A DNA stretch of 64,000 nt from a virus. The notes beneath the pieces are model-generated. The model was not told the DNA's origin. It saw nothing but the letters and a program-made list of their open reading frames with translations, and did no database searches. The DNA is taken from positions 31,167 to 95,166 of the IMG/VR virus record IMGVR_UViG_3300017991_000009; one strand, given 5' to 3'. How positions within the stretch are numbered: the first letter of the stretch is position 1; every line of letters starts with the position of its first letter. Below are positions 46,713-56,101 of the stretch, in pieces. The translations under genes were made by a program, and so were the position numbers.

Positions 46713-47144
46713 ATGGCTATCCTACCGCGCCTCCTTCATCCTATCCCTGTCTGGTTGCGGAAGGCTGACAGGGAGTTCACGGCCGCGTATGATCACAACC
46801 TGCGGGAGCCAGTGGGCCAGGTGCGGCGAGAGCAGAAGCCCATCAAGCTCGTTGCCCAGATCTCGGTAGGGAACGCCGACGACCCTAAAGCCTCGCAGGG
46901 CGGGGTGGTGGAAGACTCCGACGGCTACCTCCTCTTCCTTACTAGGGACCTCAAGCGGGCGAAAGTGGAGGTGGATCGCGGGGACCGGGTGATCAAGATC
47001 GGAGAGGGGGACAACGAGAGGGAGGTTGATTACTACATCACCAAGCTGAAGTGGATGGGGCACTACCCGCATGCCGGCGGGCCAACCATGGTCCGCGCCT
47101 ACTTCGAGGACCGCCACCCGTCGCACCAGCGGGGTGACCTGTGA
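46713..47144 (+). CDS. Putative head-closure (stopper) protein
   Basis: 143 residues directly after the connector. Beta-rich, with LVAQISVGNADDPKASQGGVVEDSDGYLLF and KLKWMGHYPHAGG, features of the small barrel stoppers that seal the portal channel. Call rests mainly on gene order. Confidence 0.55.
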   Translation: MAILPRLLHPIPVWLRKADREFTAAYDHNLREPVGQVRREQKPIKLVAQISVGNADDPKASQGGVVEDSDGYLLFLTRDLKRAKVEVDRGDRVIKIGEGDNEREVDYYITKLKWMGHYPHAGGPTMVRAYFEDRHPSHQRGDL

Positions 47145-47725
47145 CCGTCAAGGCTTCTCTCACGCTGGAAGGGTTCGACGAACTGAAGGACAAGCTGGAC
47201 CCCAAGAAGTTCCCTCGGCGGATGGAGAAGCACGTTAAGAAGGCCACCCTCAAGAACGCCATGATCGGCGCCGGCCGGGTCAAGTGGGATATACAGCGGG
47301 GGAAGTTTGCTGCAAATGCACCGCTAACCCGCGCCCTCAAAGGTAGCTCAAAGCCCCTGGTTGACACAGAAGAGTTGTTCAAGTCGATCACAGGTGACGC
47401 TGTAGCCTGGAACGTCGCCCTCATCGGCGTGTTGAAGAATAGGCAGGTGAAGAACCCAGAGACAGGGGACGTTGAGGACATCATGATGATCGCCAAGATA
47501 CTGCACGACGGCGCGGTCATCCCAGTTACACCACCGATGCGGCGGCTGTTCTATGCCTTAGCGAAGAAGTACCCTGGGCAGGTCACCCCGCTGTCTATCA
47601 GGACGAAGGTGATCGTGCTGCCGGCGCGACCGTTCCTGAAGGGTGTATTGGACAAAACGGAGATAGCGAAGTACAAAGCTAACTGGATGGCCGCTGTCCG
47701 CAAGGCCCTAGCCGGAGTTGACTGA
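47141..47725 (+). CDS. HK97 gp10 / Mu gpG-like virion morphogenesis protein
   Basis: 194 residues from GTG 47141. Starts with LTLEGFDELKDKLDPKK, typical of gp10-like neck proteins, then KKATLKNAMIGAGRVKWDIQ and VLPARPFLKGVLD (the RPFL motif). It helps to join tail to head or complete the tail end. Start overlaps the previous stop. Confidence 0.75.
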   Translation: MTVKASLTLEGFDELKDKLDPKKFPRRMEKHVKKATLKNAMIGAGRVKWDIQRGKFAANAPLTRALKGSSKPLVDTEELFKSITGDAVAWNVALIGVLKNRQVKNPETGDVEDIMMIAKILHDGAVIPVTPPMRRLFYALAKKYPGQVTPLSIRTKVIVLPARPFLKGVLDKTEIAKYKANWMAAVRKALAGVD

Positions 47726-49023
47726 TGCTGCAAAAGTTGGTCAAGGAATTCTCCTTCGAGGAGCAGAATAGGTCACGCCTCACGTTCAGTGACAGCGGCA
47801 AGATCCGCCTTGACCCAAAGGATGGCAAGCTGAAGTTGAAGGTGCAGAGTTACAACAAGGCGACGGGGGCAGCCGAGTACCCGACTGACGACGACCTCAC
47901 AGTCACCACCTGGTTGACGAACCCTCTCGCCCTCAAGCAGTGGCTAGGCTTTGACGTCGAGCCCCTCCCGGCCGAGCAACCCGCTGGCGCCAGCGTGCGC
48001 TATCGGCTGAACGACGGCACCGATGACCGCTACTGGGACGGGGGTGCCTGGTCGGTAGCTAGTTTGTCCACACACTGGAATACGCAGGCTGAGGTATCGA
48101 CGAATATCTCAACGTTTCCCGTTACTTCTAAGTCACTCGCCCTTGTGATCAACCTGTTGACAACCGACGACTCGGTCACCCCCACCGTCGAGAAGATCAA
48201 CATCCTGATGCAATGCGACCTCGACTACATCAGGTCGCTAGTGTCGGATGCAATCCTCACCTCGTTGCGGGACGGTATCCAACCGTCGCTTGACTTTGCC
48301 CTCCTCTCGGTGGGCGGATCGGTGGTGAGCCTCCTCGATATGCAGACGCGGTATAACATCGCCGCGATCGAGGCGGTCTACAACCACACGCAGGACCCTG
48401 ATCACACCACCGACTTGTTATCGAGCTATGACGCGGATGGGAAGGCGATTAGGCTTACAGCAGAGGTGCCGCGCGGAGAATCAATCTGGGTGGACTTCAA
48501 GGTCGAGCCCGAGGTGCACCTCAACTGGTCGAGCCAGGACTACGTAGAGGTAGAGAGCCTCCCGGCCGTCGTGGTGGACAACTTCGACCTGACGGGGAAC
48601 CAGGTATTCGCTACTCAAATTGTGAGGAATATCGCCACGAATCAGGCTACCGTGCGCAGGTTCCCTTTTAGACTTCGATTAGAGTTTGAGGTATTATTGC
48701 TGGCAGAGAACAACCAGACTTTGTTAGCTATGATGGACAAAGCCCTAGAGCACCAAGCCGCAAACACCAGGTTCCACTGGCCCGCCGTGGACGAATACCT
48801 GTCGTGTAGCTGCCCGTCTCTGGGGCTTTTCCGTCCCAAGCCGAACCTGAGTGATAAGCACGAGGCGAGGTATACTCTCACGCTTCACAATATCTATCTT
48901 TGGTTGTGCCCGGAGGACACCACCTACTTGGTGCAGCGGTTCAACCTCAACCTGTCGAGTCCAGGGCTCCAGGGCGGTCAACTTTGGACTGGCGTTAAAA
49001 CTGGTCAGCCCGACACAAACTAA
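47725..49023 (+). CDS. Putative tail-completion or neck protein
   Basis: 432 residues from ATG 47725, between the gp10-like gene and the sheath. Beta-rich first half; the second half (VRRFPFRLRLEFEVLLLAENNQTLLAMMDKAL) has the pattern of tail terminator proteins. Larger than most. Position supports a role at the head-proximal tail end. Confidence 0.55.
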   Translation: MLQKLVKEFSFEEQNRSRLTFSDSGKIRLDPKDGKLKLKVQSYNKATGAAEYPTDDDLTVTTWLTNPLALKQWLGFDVEPLPAEQPAGASVRYRLNDGTDDRYWDGGAWSVASLSTHWNTQAEVSTNISTFPVTSKSLALVINLLTTDDSVTPTVEKINILMQCDLDYIRSLVSDAILTSLRDGIQPSLDFALLSVGGSVVSLLDMQTRYNIAAIEAVYNHTQDPDHTTDLLSSYDADGKAIRLTAEVPRGESIWVDFKVEPEVHLNWSSQDYVEVESLPAVVVDNFDLTGNQVFATQIVRNIATNQATVRRFPFRLRLEFEVLLLAENNQTLLAMMDKALEHQAANTRFHWPAVDEYLSCSCPSLGLFRPKPNLSDKHEARYTLTLHNIYLWLCPEDTTYLVQRFNLNLSSPGLQGGQLWTGVKTGQPDTN

Positions 49024-49035
49024 GGAGGAACGCAG

Positions 49036-51375
49036 ATGGCACAAAAACGTTACGGGCCGACTCTGGACGCCGGGACGGTCATTATCGAGAGGGACAGCGA
49101 GAAGTCGATCGACCCGTCCCAGCTAGGCTCAACGGCTTACACGGGTATCCTGGAGCGAGGTCCGGTCGGCGAACTCATCACCACAACCGGCAAGAAGGAC
49201 CTGCTCGCCAAGACGGGCGGGCTGATCCCGGATAGCCTCCTCCCCGACTGCTGCCAGGACTTCTGGGACCACTCGGGGGGTGCGGGCGTCCTCTTCCTGT
49301 ACCGCGTGACGGACGGGACGGAGAAGAAGGCTACGCTGACCCTTTGGGACAGGGCCTGGCCGCGCAACCAGGTGATCCGAGTCGACGCGCACAACGGAGG
49401 GTCCTGGGCAGGCAAGCGGGATACCTACGTCTTCGACGTCTCCGGGTCGGGCGACATCAACGAGACCACGCTGGATATGCCGGCGGGGCTCCACCCGATC
49501 CAGAAGGACCAGTTCAAGGGTGGGACGCTACTCTGCACCGAGACCGGGACTTCCTACGAGATCATCGGGAACGACGCCAGTACGGGCGTGGCAGTCACGG
49601 AGTTGCGCATCGCCTTGGATTCCACCCTCGAGACCGACTTCGGCTCGGGGACGGACTTCGAGTTCGCGGTAGAACTCGAGTCGGCGGATGCGTGGGGCCG
49701 GGACCGCATGATGAGCGTGGAGATCACGGATGGGCAGGTGAACCCCTCGACCGAGTGGGGCCTCAACATCTACGTGAACGACGGGCTGGTCAAGACCTAC
49801 CCGGACCTCTCCTCGGACCCGAACGCGGAGAACTACTTCGCCAAGGTCATCAACGAGGACACGTCCAACTGGTACATCACGGTCACCGACCTTTGGACGG
49901 GTGCCGTGACGGCGACCACCAGGCCGGCGAACCACTACGTGGAGGTGGCCGACTCGGAGATCGCGGAGAAGCAACTGGACCTCACCACGGTGGGTGTTCA
50001 GTGGTCGCTAGCCGCGACGGGTGGGGCGAGCACGCTCGGCACCTTCACCTTTGGAGCCAAGGTCATCCCGGACGTGTACGAGATCGAGTACGATGGGATA
50101 TCGGCCTGGACCGTGACGTCGCTGAACCAGCAGGCGCAGCACACCTTCCCGGATGCGACGAGCGGGACGCCCTACGCGGCGGACAACCCCTACTCGTTCG
50201 GCTTCACGCTCACGGAGACCACCCCGGCCGTGGGGGACAAGTTCACCGTGCATGTCTGGCCGTTGGAGGAGGACGAGGCGATTGATGGCCGCATCTTCTT
50301 CCCCGACGAGTCGTTCGCGCCGGGTACAGGTTGGATGATCACCGACAACGACGAGAACGCCGTTGACATCACCAGCGGGGACATGACCGACGGCGGGGCG
50401 ATCAGTGGCACCATCAAGGTCAGGCTGCAGTACAAGCAACAGTTGACCCAGGGGTACGACGGTATCGCCACCATCGACGAGAATGACTTTCTGCCGGCGT
50501 ATGACGTCAACTCCTCGCCGTTCAACGAGACGGAACAGCAGGGGTACGGCCTCATCAAGCACGCGACCCCAGGGATCAACGAACTATCCGGTCCCAACGC
50601 CCTGGTGGTCCAGCAGGCAGGCATCAACTACGCCGAGTCGAAGAACCACCAGTACCGCCCCGAATTCCCCTCCAGCTACACGGACGAGGTGGCGGCGCGT
50701 ACCTGGGTGCAGAACACTCTGGGCAAGAACGACCACGAGAAGATCATCTTCCCGTCATATGCCAGCGTGTCCGACCCGGTGAAGACCAGCCTGCTCAAGA
50801 CTGTCCCCATTACGGGTATGGTCCACGGCAGGGAGGCCAAGACGGCCCGCGACTACAACGGGTACCACAAGGTCGCGGCAGGCGGGGATGTTACGCTGCC
50901 GCGCATCCGCGAGATACCGACTCTGGATCGGCGCCTCAACGGCGAGGTGCTCAACCCGGCCGGTATCCAGCGGGTGGAGAAGCGGAAGGGGCGGTTCATC
51001 GTCTGGGGCGCGAGGGTCCCCTACGTGGACTCCGCGTGGAAGTTCTGCCAACATCGGGAACTCATGTCGTACTACGAGCACGTCCTGAGCGAGAACTTCG
51101 ACTGGGTGATCTTCGCGATCAACGACCCGCTGGAGCAGCCGAAGTTGTTCGCGGCGCTCGAGTCCTTCTTCTACCCGGAGTGGACGAAGCGGGCGATCCG
51201 CGGCGACACCTTCACCGACGCCTGCGAGATTAAGATCGACGAGGAGAACAACACCGACGCCACCCGCGCGGCGGGGGATCTGAACTGCGACATCAGCCTC
51301 CAACTCGCGGACACGGTAGAGCGGTTCATCATCACAATCGGAAAGCAGGGTGTGTTCGACTCCACCGCTGCCTAG
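49036..51375 (+). CDS. Contractile tail sheath protein
   Basis: 779 residues from ATG 49036 (AAGGAGG upstream), longer than common sheaths owing to beta inserts in the middle. The C-terminal 250 residues are diagnostic: PGINELSGPNALVVQQAGINY, EVLNPAGIQRVEKRKGRFIVWGAR, and FDWVIFAINDPLEQPKLFAALES followed by a domain ending in VERFIITIGKQG. It encloses the tube and contracts on infection. Establishes myovirus morphology. Highly biased codons. Confidence 0.92.
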   Translation: MAQKRYGPTLDAGTVIIERDSEKSIDPSQLGSTAYTGILERGPVGELITTTGKKDLLAKTGGLIPDSLLPDCCQDFWDHSGGAGVLFLYRVTDGTEKKATLTLWDRAWPRNQVIRVDAHNGGSWAGKRDTYVFDVSGSGDINETTLDMPAGLHPIQKDQFKGGTLLCTETGTSYEIIGNDASTGVAVTELRIALDSTLETDFGSGTDFEFAVELESADAWGRDRMMSVEITDGQVNPSTEWGLNIYVNDGLVKTYPDLSSDPNAENYFAKVINEDTSNWYITVTDLWTGAVTATTRPANHYVEVADSEIAEKQLDLTTVGVQWSLAATGGASTLGTFTFGAKVIPDVYEIEYDGISAWTVTSLNQQAQHTFPDATSGTPYAADNPYSFGFTLTETTPAVGDKFTVHVWPLEEDEAIDGRIFFPDESFAPGTGWMITDNDENAVDITSGDMTDGGAISGTIKVRLQYKQQLTQGYDGIATIDENDFLPAYDVNSSPFNETEQQGYGLIKHATPGINELSGPNALVVQQAGINYAESKNHQYRPEFPSSYTDEVAARTWVQNTLGKNDHEKIIFPSYASVSDPVKTSLLKTVPITGMVHGREAKTARDYNGYHKVAAGGDVTLPRIREIPTLDRRLNGEVLNPAGIQRVEKRKGRFIVWGARVPYVDSAWKFCQHRELMSYYEHVLSENFDWVIFAINDPLEQPKLFAALESFFYPEWTKRAIRGDTFTDACEIKIDEENNTDATRAAGDLNCDISLQLADTVERFIITIGKQGVFDSTAA

Positions 51376-51379
51376 GCAA

Positions 51380-51404
51380 TAGCTTATCGTAATCCGATAA
51401 GCTA
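51380..51404 (+). terminator. Hairpin after the sheath gene
   Basis: TAGCTTATCG / CGATAAGCTA with a five-base loop (TAATC), five bases after the sheath stop. The stem is identical to that at 26326-26350, although the genes are unrelated. No T-run follows. It may stabilise the sheath mRNA or mark a processing point between sheath and tube messages. Confidence 0.6.
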
Positions 51405-51433
51405 AAGTGACTCGACACCCAAGGAGATGAAAC

Positions 51434-51886
51434 ATGGGAATCAAACAGGTGCTTCAGGAGAACCGCATCCCGGTCAACAGGTACCAGTTGATCATCCAGC
51501 CATTCAACGTGCCCGAAGTTACGTTGGTGTCTATCAGTGGCCTGGAGGAGGAACTGGACGCCCCTGAGCTACCCGATCGCACCGTGAGGAGCGGCGGGAG
51601 AAGCAAGCCGGTAGAGTTCGATATTATGCAGCCCACCCACCACGATCTCGAGGTGGCGGCGATGGAAACCTGGTACACGCAGTGCAAGCTGGCCCTCCCG
51701 GGCTATCTGCGGCTGGGCATGCTCACCCTCTTCGACGAAGCGGGCCTGCTCCCCAGGCGTAGGCGCACGCTGCCGAACATCTGGTTGAAGAAACGGGCGG
51801 AGTCCGACCTAGAGATGGAGAACGAAGGCGAGATGCACGTAATTACCTGGACGTGTCAGACGGACCAGGTAATCGTCACCCCATAG
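51434..51886 (+). CDS. Tail tube protein
   Basis: 150 residues from ATG 51434 (AAGGAG upstream). Size, place directly after the sheath and sequence (MGIKQVLQENRIPVNRYQL, then VEFDIMQPTHHDLEVAAME and WLKKRAESDLEMENEGEMHV) fit T4 gp19-like tubes. It forms the inner rigid tube on the tape measure template. Confidence 0.85.
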   Translation: MGIKQVLQENRIPVNRYQLIIQPFNVPEVTLVSISGLEEELDAPELPDRTVRSGGRSKPVEFDIMQPTHHDLEVAAMETWYTQCKLALPGYLRLGMLTLFDEAGLLPRRRRTLPNIWLKKRAESDLEMENEGEMHVITWTCQTDQVIVTP

Positions 51887-51945
51887 CTAGGACGACCTGT
51901 CCCTAACAAGCATCCATTTATGGATGTAATTGGAGGGATAAACGG

Positions 51946-52800
51946 ATGTACACCACTACCATCAAGGAGCTTGGTCCCAAGCTTCCAATCGGGAGAATCC
52001 AAGGCAACACCCTGCTGAAGGACTTCTCCCTCCGGCCTTACAAGTCCCGCATCGATCGGTTCATGAATATCTGGCGGGAGCAGAACGAGGGCCAGCACCA
52101 GGCACTCCTCTCCGCAAAGTTCCTCAGCCTGGTGGTTGAGAGCTTTGCAGGAGAGGCTCTGCCGCTCATCGCGGAAGGGAAGGAGAAGGGGAACTCCACC
52201 CCAGAGGTCATGCTGAAGGTACTGGACTGGTACTGGGCGGACGCGATGTACGTCTATCTCTATTCCAGGATCACCACGCTGTCCGAGTTCATCGAGGTGC
52301 CGTTCGCCTGCCCGATGAGCAAGTGTGGGTTCAAGGGAATGCTCAAGCCAAACCTCCTCACCACCGAAGTGGTAGTGATGGAGTCACCAGAGGAGCTATT
52401 CCACTGGGTGAAGATGCGGCGAGGCTTCAAGGTCAACCAAAACAAGCACCACGTGCAGGAGTTGAAACTGCAGCCGGTGAAGTTCAAGACCCTCCTCGCC
52501 CCCGGTGCGGTAATGGAGGGCGTGGAGTCGTTGGGGTACAATCAGTTCCGGGACTCGATCGCAGAGTTGAAAGGTGTGGACAGGAACTACGTGATCACCG
52601 ATGAGGAGATCGATGAGATCGAACGGATCGATACCCTGATGGTTGATCGCCAAGCCGGGAAGGTGAGCGCAGGGCCCAAGTTGAGGACTACCCTGGAGTG
52701 CCCCAAGGACAAGTGTGGCGGTAGGATCATCAACGCATTAGATTGGTCGTTCGACTCTTTTTTCGACAGTTCCGTACCTTTGGGAGAGTTGATGACCTGA
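51946..52800 (+). CDS. Tail assembly chaperone, zero-frame product
   Basis: 284 residues from ATG 51946 (GGAGGG upstream, with a CATCCA/TGGATG hairpin at 51911-51926). It has helical content with two cysteine knuckles, CPMSKCGF and CPKDKCGG, which may form one zinc site. Position between tube and tape measure and the -1 extension identify it as the G-type chaperone that coats the tape measure protein during tail assembly. Ends with FDSSVPLGELMT in frame 0. Confidence 0.82.
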   Translation: MYTTTIKELGPKLPIGRIQGNTLLKDFSLRPYKSRIDRFMNIWREQNEGQHQALLSAKFLSLVVESFAGEALPLIAEGKEKGNSTPEVMLKVLDWYWADAMYVYLYSRITTLSEFIEVPFACPMSKCGFKGMLKPNLLTTEVVVMESPEELFHWVKMRRGFKVNQNKHHVQELKLQPVKFKTLLAPGAVMEGVESLGYNQFRDSIAELKGVDRNYVITDEEIDEIERIDTLMVDRQAGKVSAGPKLRTTLECPKDKCGGRIINALDWSFDSFFDSSVPLGELMT

Positions 52801-52949
52801 TCGAGGATGTTCACATCCTCAACTACTATGGGAGATACAGCTTCCTAGACGTGCTGGAGATGACTCCCAGGGAGCGGGACAGGTTGATCAACAGGCTCCT
52901 GAAGCAGTACCGCGAGGAGGCAAAGGTACGGAAGAGGTATACTAAATAG
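51946..52949 (+). CDS. Tail assembly chaperone, -1 frameshift product (GT-type)
   Basis: A programmed -1 slip at T TTT TTC (52758-52764) would fuse the first 273 residues of the chaperone to 61 residues in the -1 frame, giving 334 residues. The extension (RQFRTFGRVDDLIEDVHILN, then FLDVLEMTPRERDRLINRLL) is helical, the usual T domain. Separate translation of the short frame from GTG 52743 is possible but unlikely. In lambda-like and Mu-like tails the G to GT ratio must be exact. Confidence 0.8.
52758..52764 (+). promoter_or_regulatory. Slippery heptamer for -1 frameshifting
   Basis: T TTT TTC in the zero frame (codons TCT TTT TTC, 52756-52764), the X XXY YYZ form, located 36 bases before the zero-frame stop. 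Re-reading as TTT TTT continues in the open -1 frame to 52949. No downstream pseudoknot was worked out. Confidence 0.8.
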
Positions 52950-52958
52950 GGAGGCACA

Positions 52959-55328
52959 ATGGCCACGGAAACACTATCAGCCAAACTCCAGTTCCAAGGC
53001 GACGCCGCAGTAGCGGGTGTCAACAAAGCCTCCCGATCCTTCATGGGGCTCGGTAAGAGCGCCCACACCGCCCAGCAGGGCGTTCAGAACCTACAGAAGG
53101 GATTTGCCGGTATGGGAATCGCGACCGCCGCAGCAGGCGGGATCGCGACCTCTGCCGTTAAGAAGTACGCTGACTTCGAGGGGCAGATGGCCGCGGTCAA
53201 GGCTGTCCTGGGTGAAGAGGCGGCGCCGATGTTCGGCACCCTGGAAAAGCAGGCGATGAAGTTGGGGTCCACCACCTCCTTCACAGGCAAGCAGGCAGCC
53301 GAGGCAATGGAGAACCTCGCCCGCTCTGGTATGTCTGCGGAGGAGATTATGTCTGCGATTGGGCCTACCTTAGCAGCCGCCGCGGCCGATGGGATGGACC
53401 TAGGCACCGCGGCCGATATCGTGGCCAGCAACATGAAGGCGTTTGGGATGCAAGCGAGTGACGCCACGCGCATCGCTGACACCCTGGCGTTCGTGTCCGC
53501 CAAGACGAATACCGACATGGTAGGCCTGCAGGAGGGTCTGAAGTTCGTAGGCCCGGTGGCGAGGTCGATGGGTATCGAACTCGAGGACACGGCCGCAGCA
53601 CTAGGCGTGTTGGCAGATGTTGGCCTGAAGGGTACCCTCGCAGGCACGGGGATGAAGAATGCTCTCCTAAAGATCGCCAAGTCGGCCAAAGGTGGGAAAG
53701 TTGCCGTAGGCCAATTCAGCGCCAAAGTTGAGAATACTGCAGACGGCAGTGTCAACCTAGCTGGCACGATGCTGAATGTGGTGGAGCAACTGCAAAACAT
53801 CAAGGACCCACTCAAGCGAGCTAACGCCTCAATGGAACTCTTGGGGATGCGTGGAATGGGTGCGGCTGGTGCTTTTGAGGCACTGGGTGAGAACGAAGGG
53901 AAGATCAAGCTCCTGTTCGATAATATGGCGGACAAGGCGAGGGGCAAGGCGATCGAAATGCAGAACACCAGGCTAGGTGGGCTGCACGGCACCATGGTGC
54001 GGATGAGTTCTGCGATCGATGGTGCTTTCAACTCGTTGGGAAAGTTTCTTGCTCCGTTAGCCTCGCCAATTATTGAGAAAGCTACCGCCTTCCTGGGTGA
54101 CATGTCCGCCACCTTCGGCTTGATCGGAGAAGGGGCGGATAAGAATAAGGACAAGCTGCAGGGGCTCAACCAGACTGCAGTCGCCTTGGCGTTGGGTATC
54201 AAGGAGGGGATCTCTGGAGCGAAGGCGATCTTCAGTGCCTTTGGTACGGTGCTGAAGGGGGTGCTGTACACCGCGGACATGTTGCTGGGCCCGTTCTCCT
54301 TCTTCGCACCAGGAGGTTCTGGTGTACAGGGGATAGCTGGGTTCGCGATCAAGTTTGCTGCACTTGGCATCGCAATCAAGGGGACCACCAAGCTGATCGG
54401 TAGGATGGCCTCCGTCACCAAGGGCACCTTCCAGATCATGAAGGGGGTGCTAGGGGGCGCAGCCAACATCCTGGGGCGCACCAAGACCTTCGGCAAGTTG
54501 ATGTCAAAATTGCCTGGTGGTCTTGGTAAGGTGGCAAAGGTTGCCGGCGCGGCAGAAAAGATTACTGCTAATCCGGTTAGGGTAGTCAACTTTGATGAGA
54601 TGGGTGGCCTTGGTATGGGCACCAGCACGGCTGCGGCGCCGCTGGGTCAACAGTCAGCGCAAACGGTTGGGGCGTTTGCTAGGATGCGCGGTGCCGTCAA
54701 TGGGTTAGCGGGCCGCATCCCAAAGGTTGGTAATTTACTCACCAGGAACCTGGGGTCTGTGGCAAGGGGTAGTGGTTCCCTCGTAAGTAGGCTAGCAGGC
54801 CCCGCTGGACTTGTCGCAGCCGCGGGTGCCGCAGGGGTCGGGTTAGGTATGTTGATCGATCGTACCTTCAAACTATCCGATCGTATCAGTGACTTCGCTG
54901 TCGGCTTCAATAAGCGGGCCGCAGATCGCAGGGTGGAGGCTCACAGGAAGGAAGTAGGCGTAGCATCCGCGCGGGAGCAGGTTCAGCAACTGGCCAAGTT
55001 CCAGCAACGGGGCGTGACGTTAGGTGGTGTTAAGGAGGGCAAGCGCGTAACAGTTACGAGGGAGCTTGCACTCGAAAGGCTGCAGTCACAGTGGTCCTCG
55101 ATGAAGGTCACCCAAGAGGAGCAGAAGCGGCTACTCAAGGTACTGCAGCCTGAGCTACAGAAGTTGAGCACCGCGGCCGAGTTGCAGGCGCAGGGCAAGC
55201 CGTTGGAGGTGACGCTGAAGGTTGACGGCCAGGTCGTTGGCAAGGCAACAGCCAAGGCAGGCGAGGAGAAGAGCAGTAGGGGTGCCAGGAGCCACTCCTC
55301 AGCACCCCGCACAGGCAATAGGAGGTAG
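52959..55328 (+). CDS. Tail tape measure protein
   Basis: 789 residues from ATG 52959 (GGGAGG upstream). TP901-type core: FEGQMAAVKAVLGEEAAPMF, GKQAAEAMENLARSGMSAEE, and DVGLKGTLAGTGMKNALLKIA, followed by hydrophobic helices and an Ala/Gly-rich stretch (LAGPAGLVAAAGAAGVGLG) that may insert in the membrane. By the usual rule of about 0.15 nm per residue it predicts a tail near 118 nm. The C-terminal part is Lys/Ser/Gly-rich. Confidence 0.92.
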   Translation: MATETLSAKLQFQGDAAVAGVNKASRSFMGLGKSAHTAQQGVQNLQKGFAGMGIATAAAGGIATSAVKKYADFEGQMAAVKAVLGEEAAPMFGTLEKQAMKLGSTTSFTGKQAAEAMENLARSGMSAEEIMSAIGPTLAAAAADGMDLGTAADIVASNMKAFGMQASDATRIADTLAFVSAKTNTDMVGLQEGLKFVGPVARSMGIELEDTAAALGVLADVGLKGTLAGTGMKNALLKIAKSAKGGKVAVGQFSAKVENTADGSVNLAGTMLNVVEQLQNIKDPLKRANASMELLGMRGMGAAGAFEALGENEGKIKLLFDNMADKARGKAIEMQNTRLGGLHGTMVRMSSAIDGAFNSLGKFLAPLASPIIEKATAFLGDMSATFGLIGEGADKNKDKLQGLNQTAVALALGIKEGISGAKAIFSAFGTVLKGVLYTADMLLGPFSFFAPGGSGVQGIAGFAIKFAALGIAIKGTTKLIGRMASVTKGTFQIMKGVLGGAANILGRTKTFGKLMSKLPGGLGKVAKVAGAAEKITANPVRVVNFDEMGGLGMGTSTAAAPLGQQSAQTVGAFARMRGAVNGLAGRIPKVGNLLTRNLGSVARGSGSLVSRLAGPAGLVAAAGAAGVGLGMLIDRTFKLSDRISDFAVGFNKRAADRRVEAHRKEVGVASAREQVQQLAKFQQRGVTLGGVKEGKRVTVTRELALERLQSQWSSMKVTQEEQKRLLKVLQPELQKLSTAAELQAQGKPLEVTLKVDGQVVGKATAKAGEEKSSRGARSHSSAPRTGNRR

Positions 55329-55330
55329 TC

Positions 55331-56101
55331 GTGGCACAGTCGCAGAAGATCCCGGTTGACTGGAAGATCAAGAACCTCGACAGCGGGGCCACTTTCGAGC
55401 CGCCCTATCCTATCACCGACAGCGGCGTAAGGATGAGCGTAGGTGGTGAGGTTGCCCAGCAGGCGAGGTTCGGCTTCCAGGACCCCATCACGCAGTGGGT
55501 TCAAGGCAGGCTGCGTAGCCTCACGTTCGTTTCCGTCTTGTTCGCTGAGGACTCGGATGAGAACATTCTCGGCCAACTGAGCGACGTGGTGAAACTGTCC
55601 ATCAAGGACGAGACATTGGGGCGCCCCCCTATCTGCGTGTTCAGTTGGGGCAAGACGATCTCCGAAGTATGTATGTTCGACTCCGTGGACCCGGAAATCG
55701 AATCGCTGATCACTACGGGAGCGAGTGCTGGGCACCCAAAGCACGTCACGCTGAACTTCACCGTGTCGCGGTACGTGCCCTTTTCACAACAGCAGATCGA
55801 CCCCACCAAGCCAGCGAAGGAGAGCTACTACCTTGTAGTCTCTGCTGCCCTGCAGACCTATGAGGGGATCGCTAAGAGATACTACGGCCGGCCCCTCCTG
55901 GGTGACAGGCTGCGGAAGAGAAACCCCGACATGCCGATGCAACCTGATGTCGGCTCGACGATTAGGATACCGGCCCGCGCCGTTGTGACTAGGGAGACGG
56001 TGGAGCCCGAGTTCCACGCCCTCAGCCTGACCAATGAGGAGGCAGTCGCAAGCTTCGAGGAGATCCTGGCCAACCGTAACGCGAGGAAGGCGGTGTTCTA
56101 G
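55331..56101 (+). CDS. Baseplate protein with LysM domain
   Basis: 256 residues from GTG 55331. The last 80 residues contain a LysM-like unit: YYLVVSAALQTYEGIAKRYYG, then LLGDRLRKRNPDM and GSTIRIPARAVV. Similar to T4 gp53 or PBSX XkdP, which join tube and baseplate hub and touch peptidoglycan. Abuts the hub gene. Confidence 0.8.
   Translation: MAQSQKIPVDWKIKNLDSGATFEPPYPITDSGVRMSVGGEVAQQARFGFQDPITQWVQGRLRSLTFVSVLFAEDSDENILGQLSDVVKLSIKDETLGRPPICVFSWGKTISEVCMFDSVDPEIESLITTGASAGHPKHVTLNFTVSRYVPFSQQQIDPTKPAKESYYLVVSAALQTYEGIAKRYYGRPLLGDRLRKRNPDMPMQPDVGSTIRIPARAVVTRETVEPEFHALSLTNEEAVASFEEILANRNARKAVF

Noticed and set aside
49344-50285. 313-codon + strand frame inside the sheath gene
   Set aside because: Gly/Arg/His-rich alternate frame of a strongly codon-biased gene; the sheath frame is certain.
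51911-51926. CATCCA/TGGATG hairpin before the tail chaperone as a terminator
   Set aside because: Only six base pairs with a four-base loop and no T-run; too weak for a separate feature.
53084-54628. 514-codon minus-strand frame opposite the tape measure gene
   Set aside because: Composition (Pro, Ser, Ala) is that of a reverse-strand shadow of an Ala/Gly/Lys-rich gene; no start signal and no family features.
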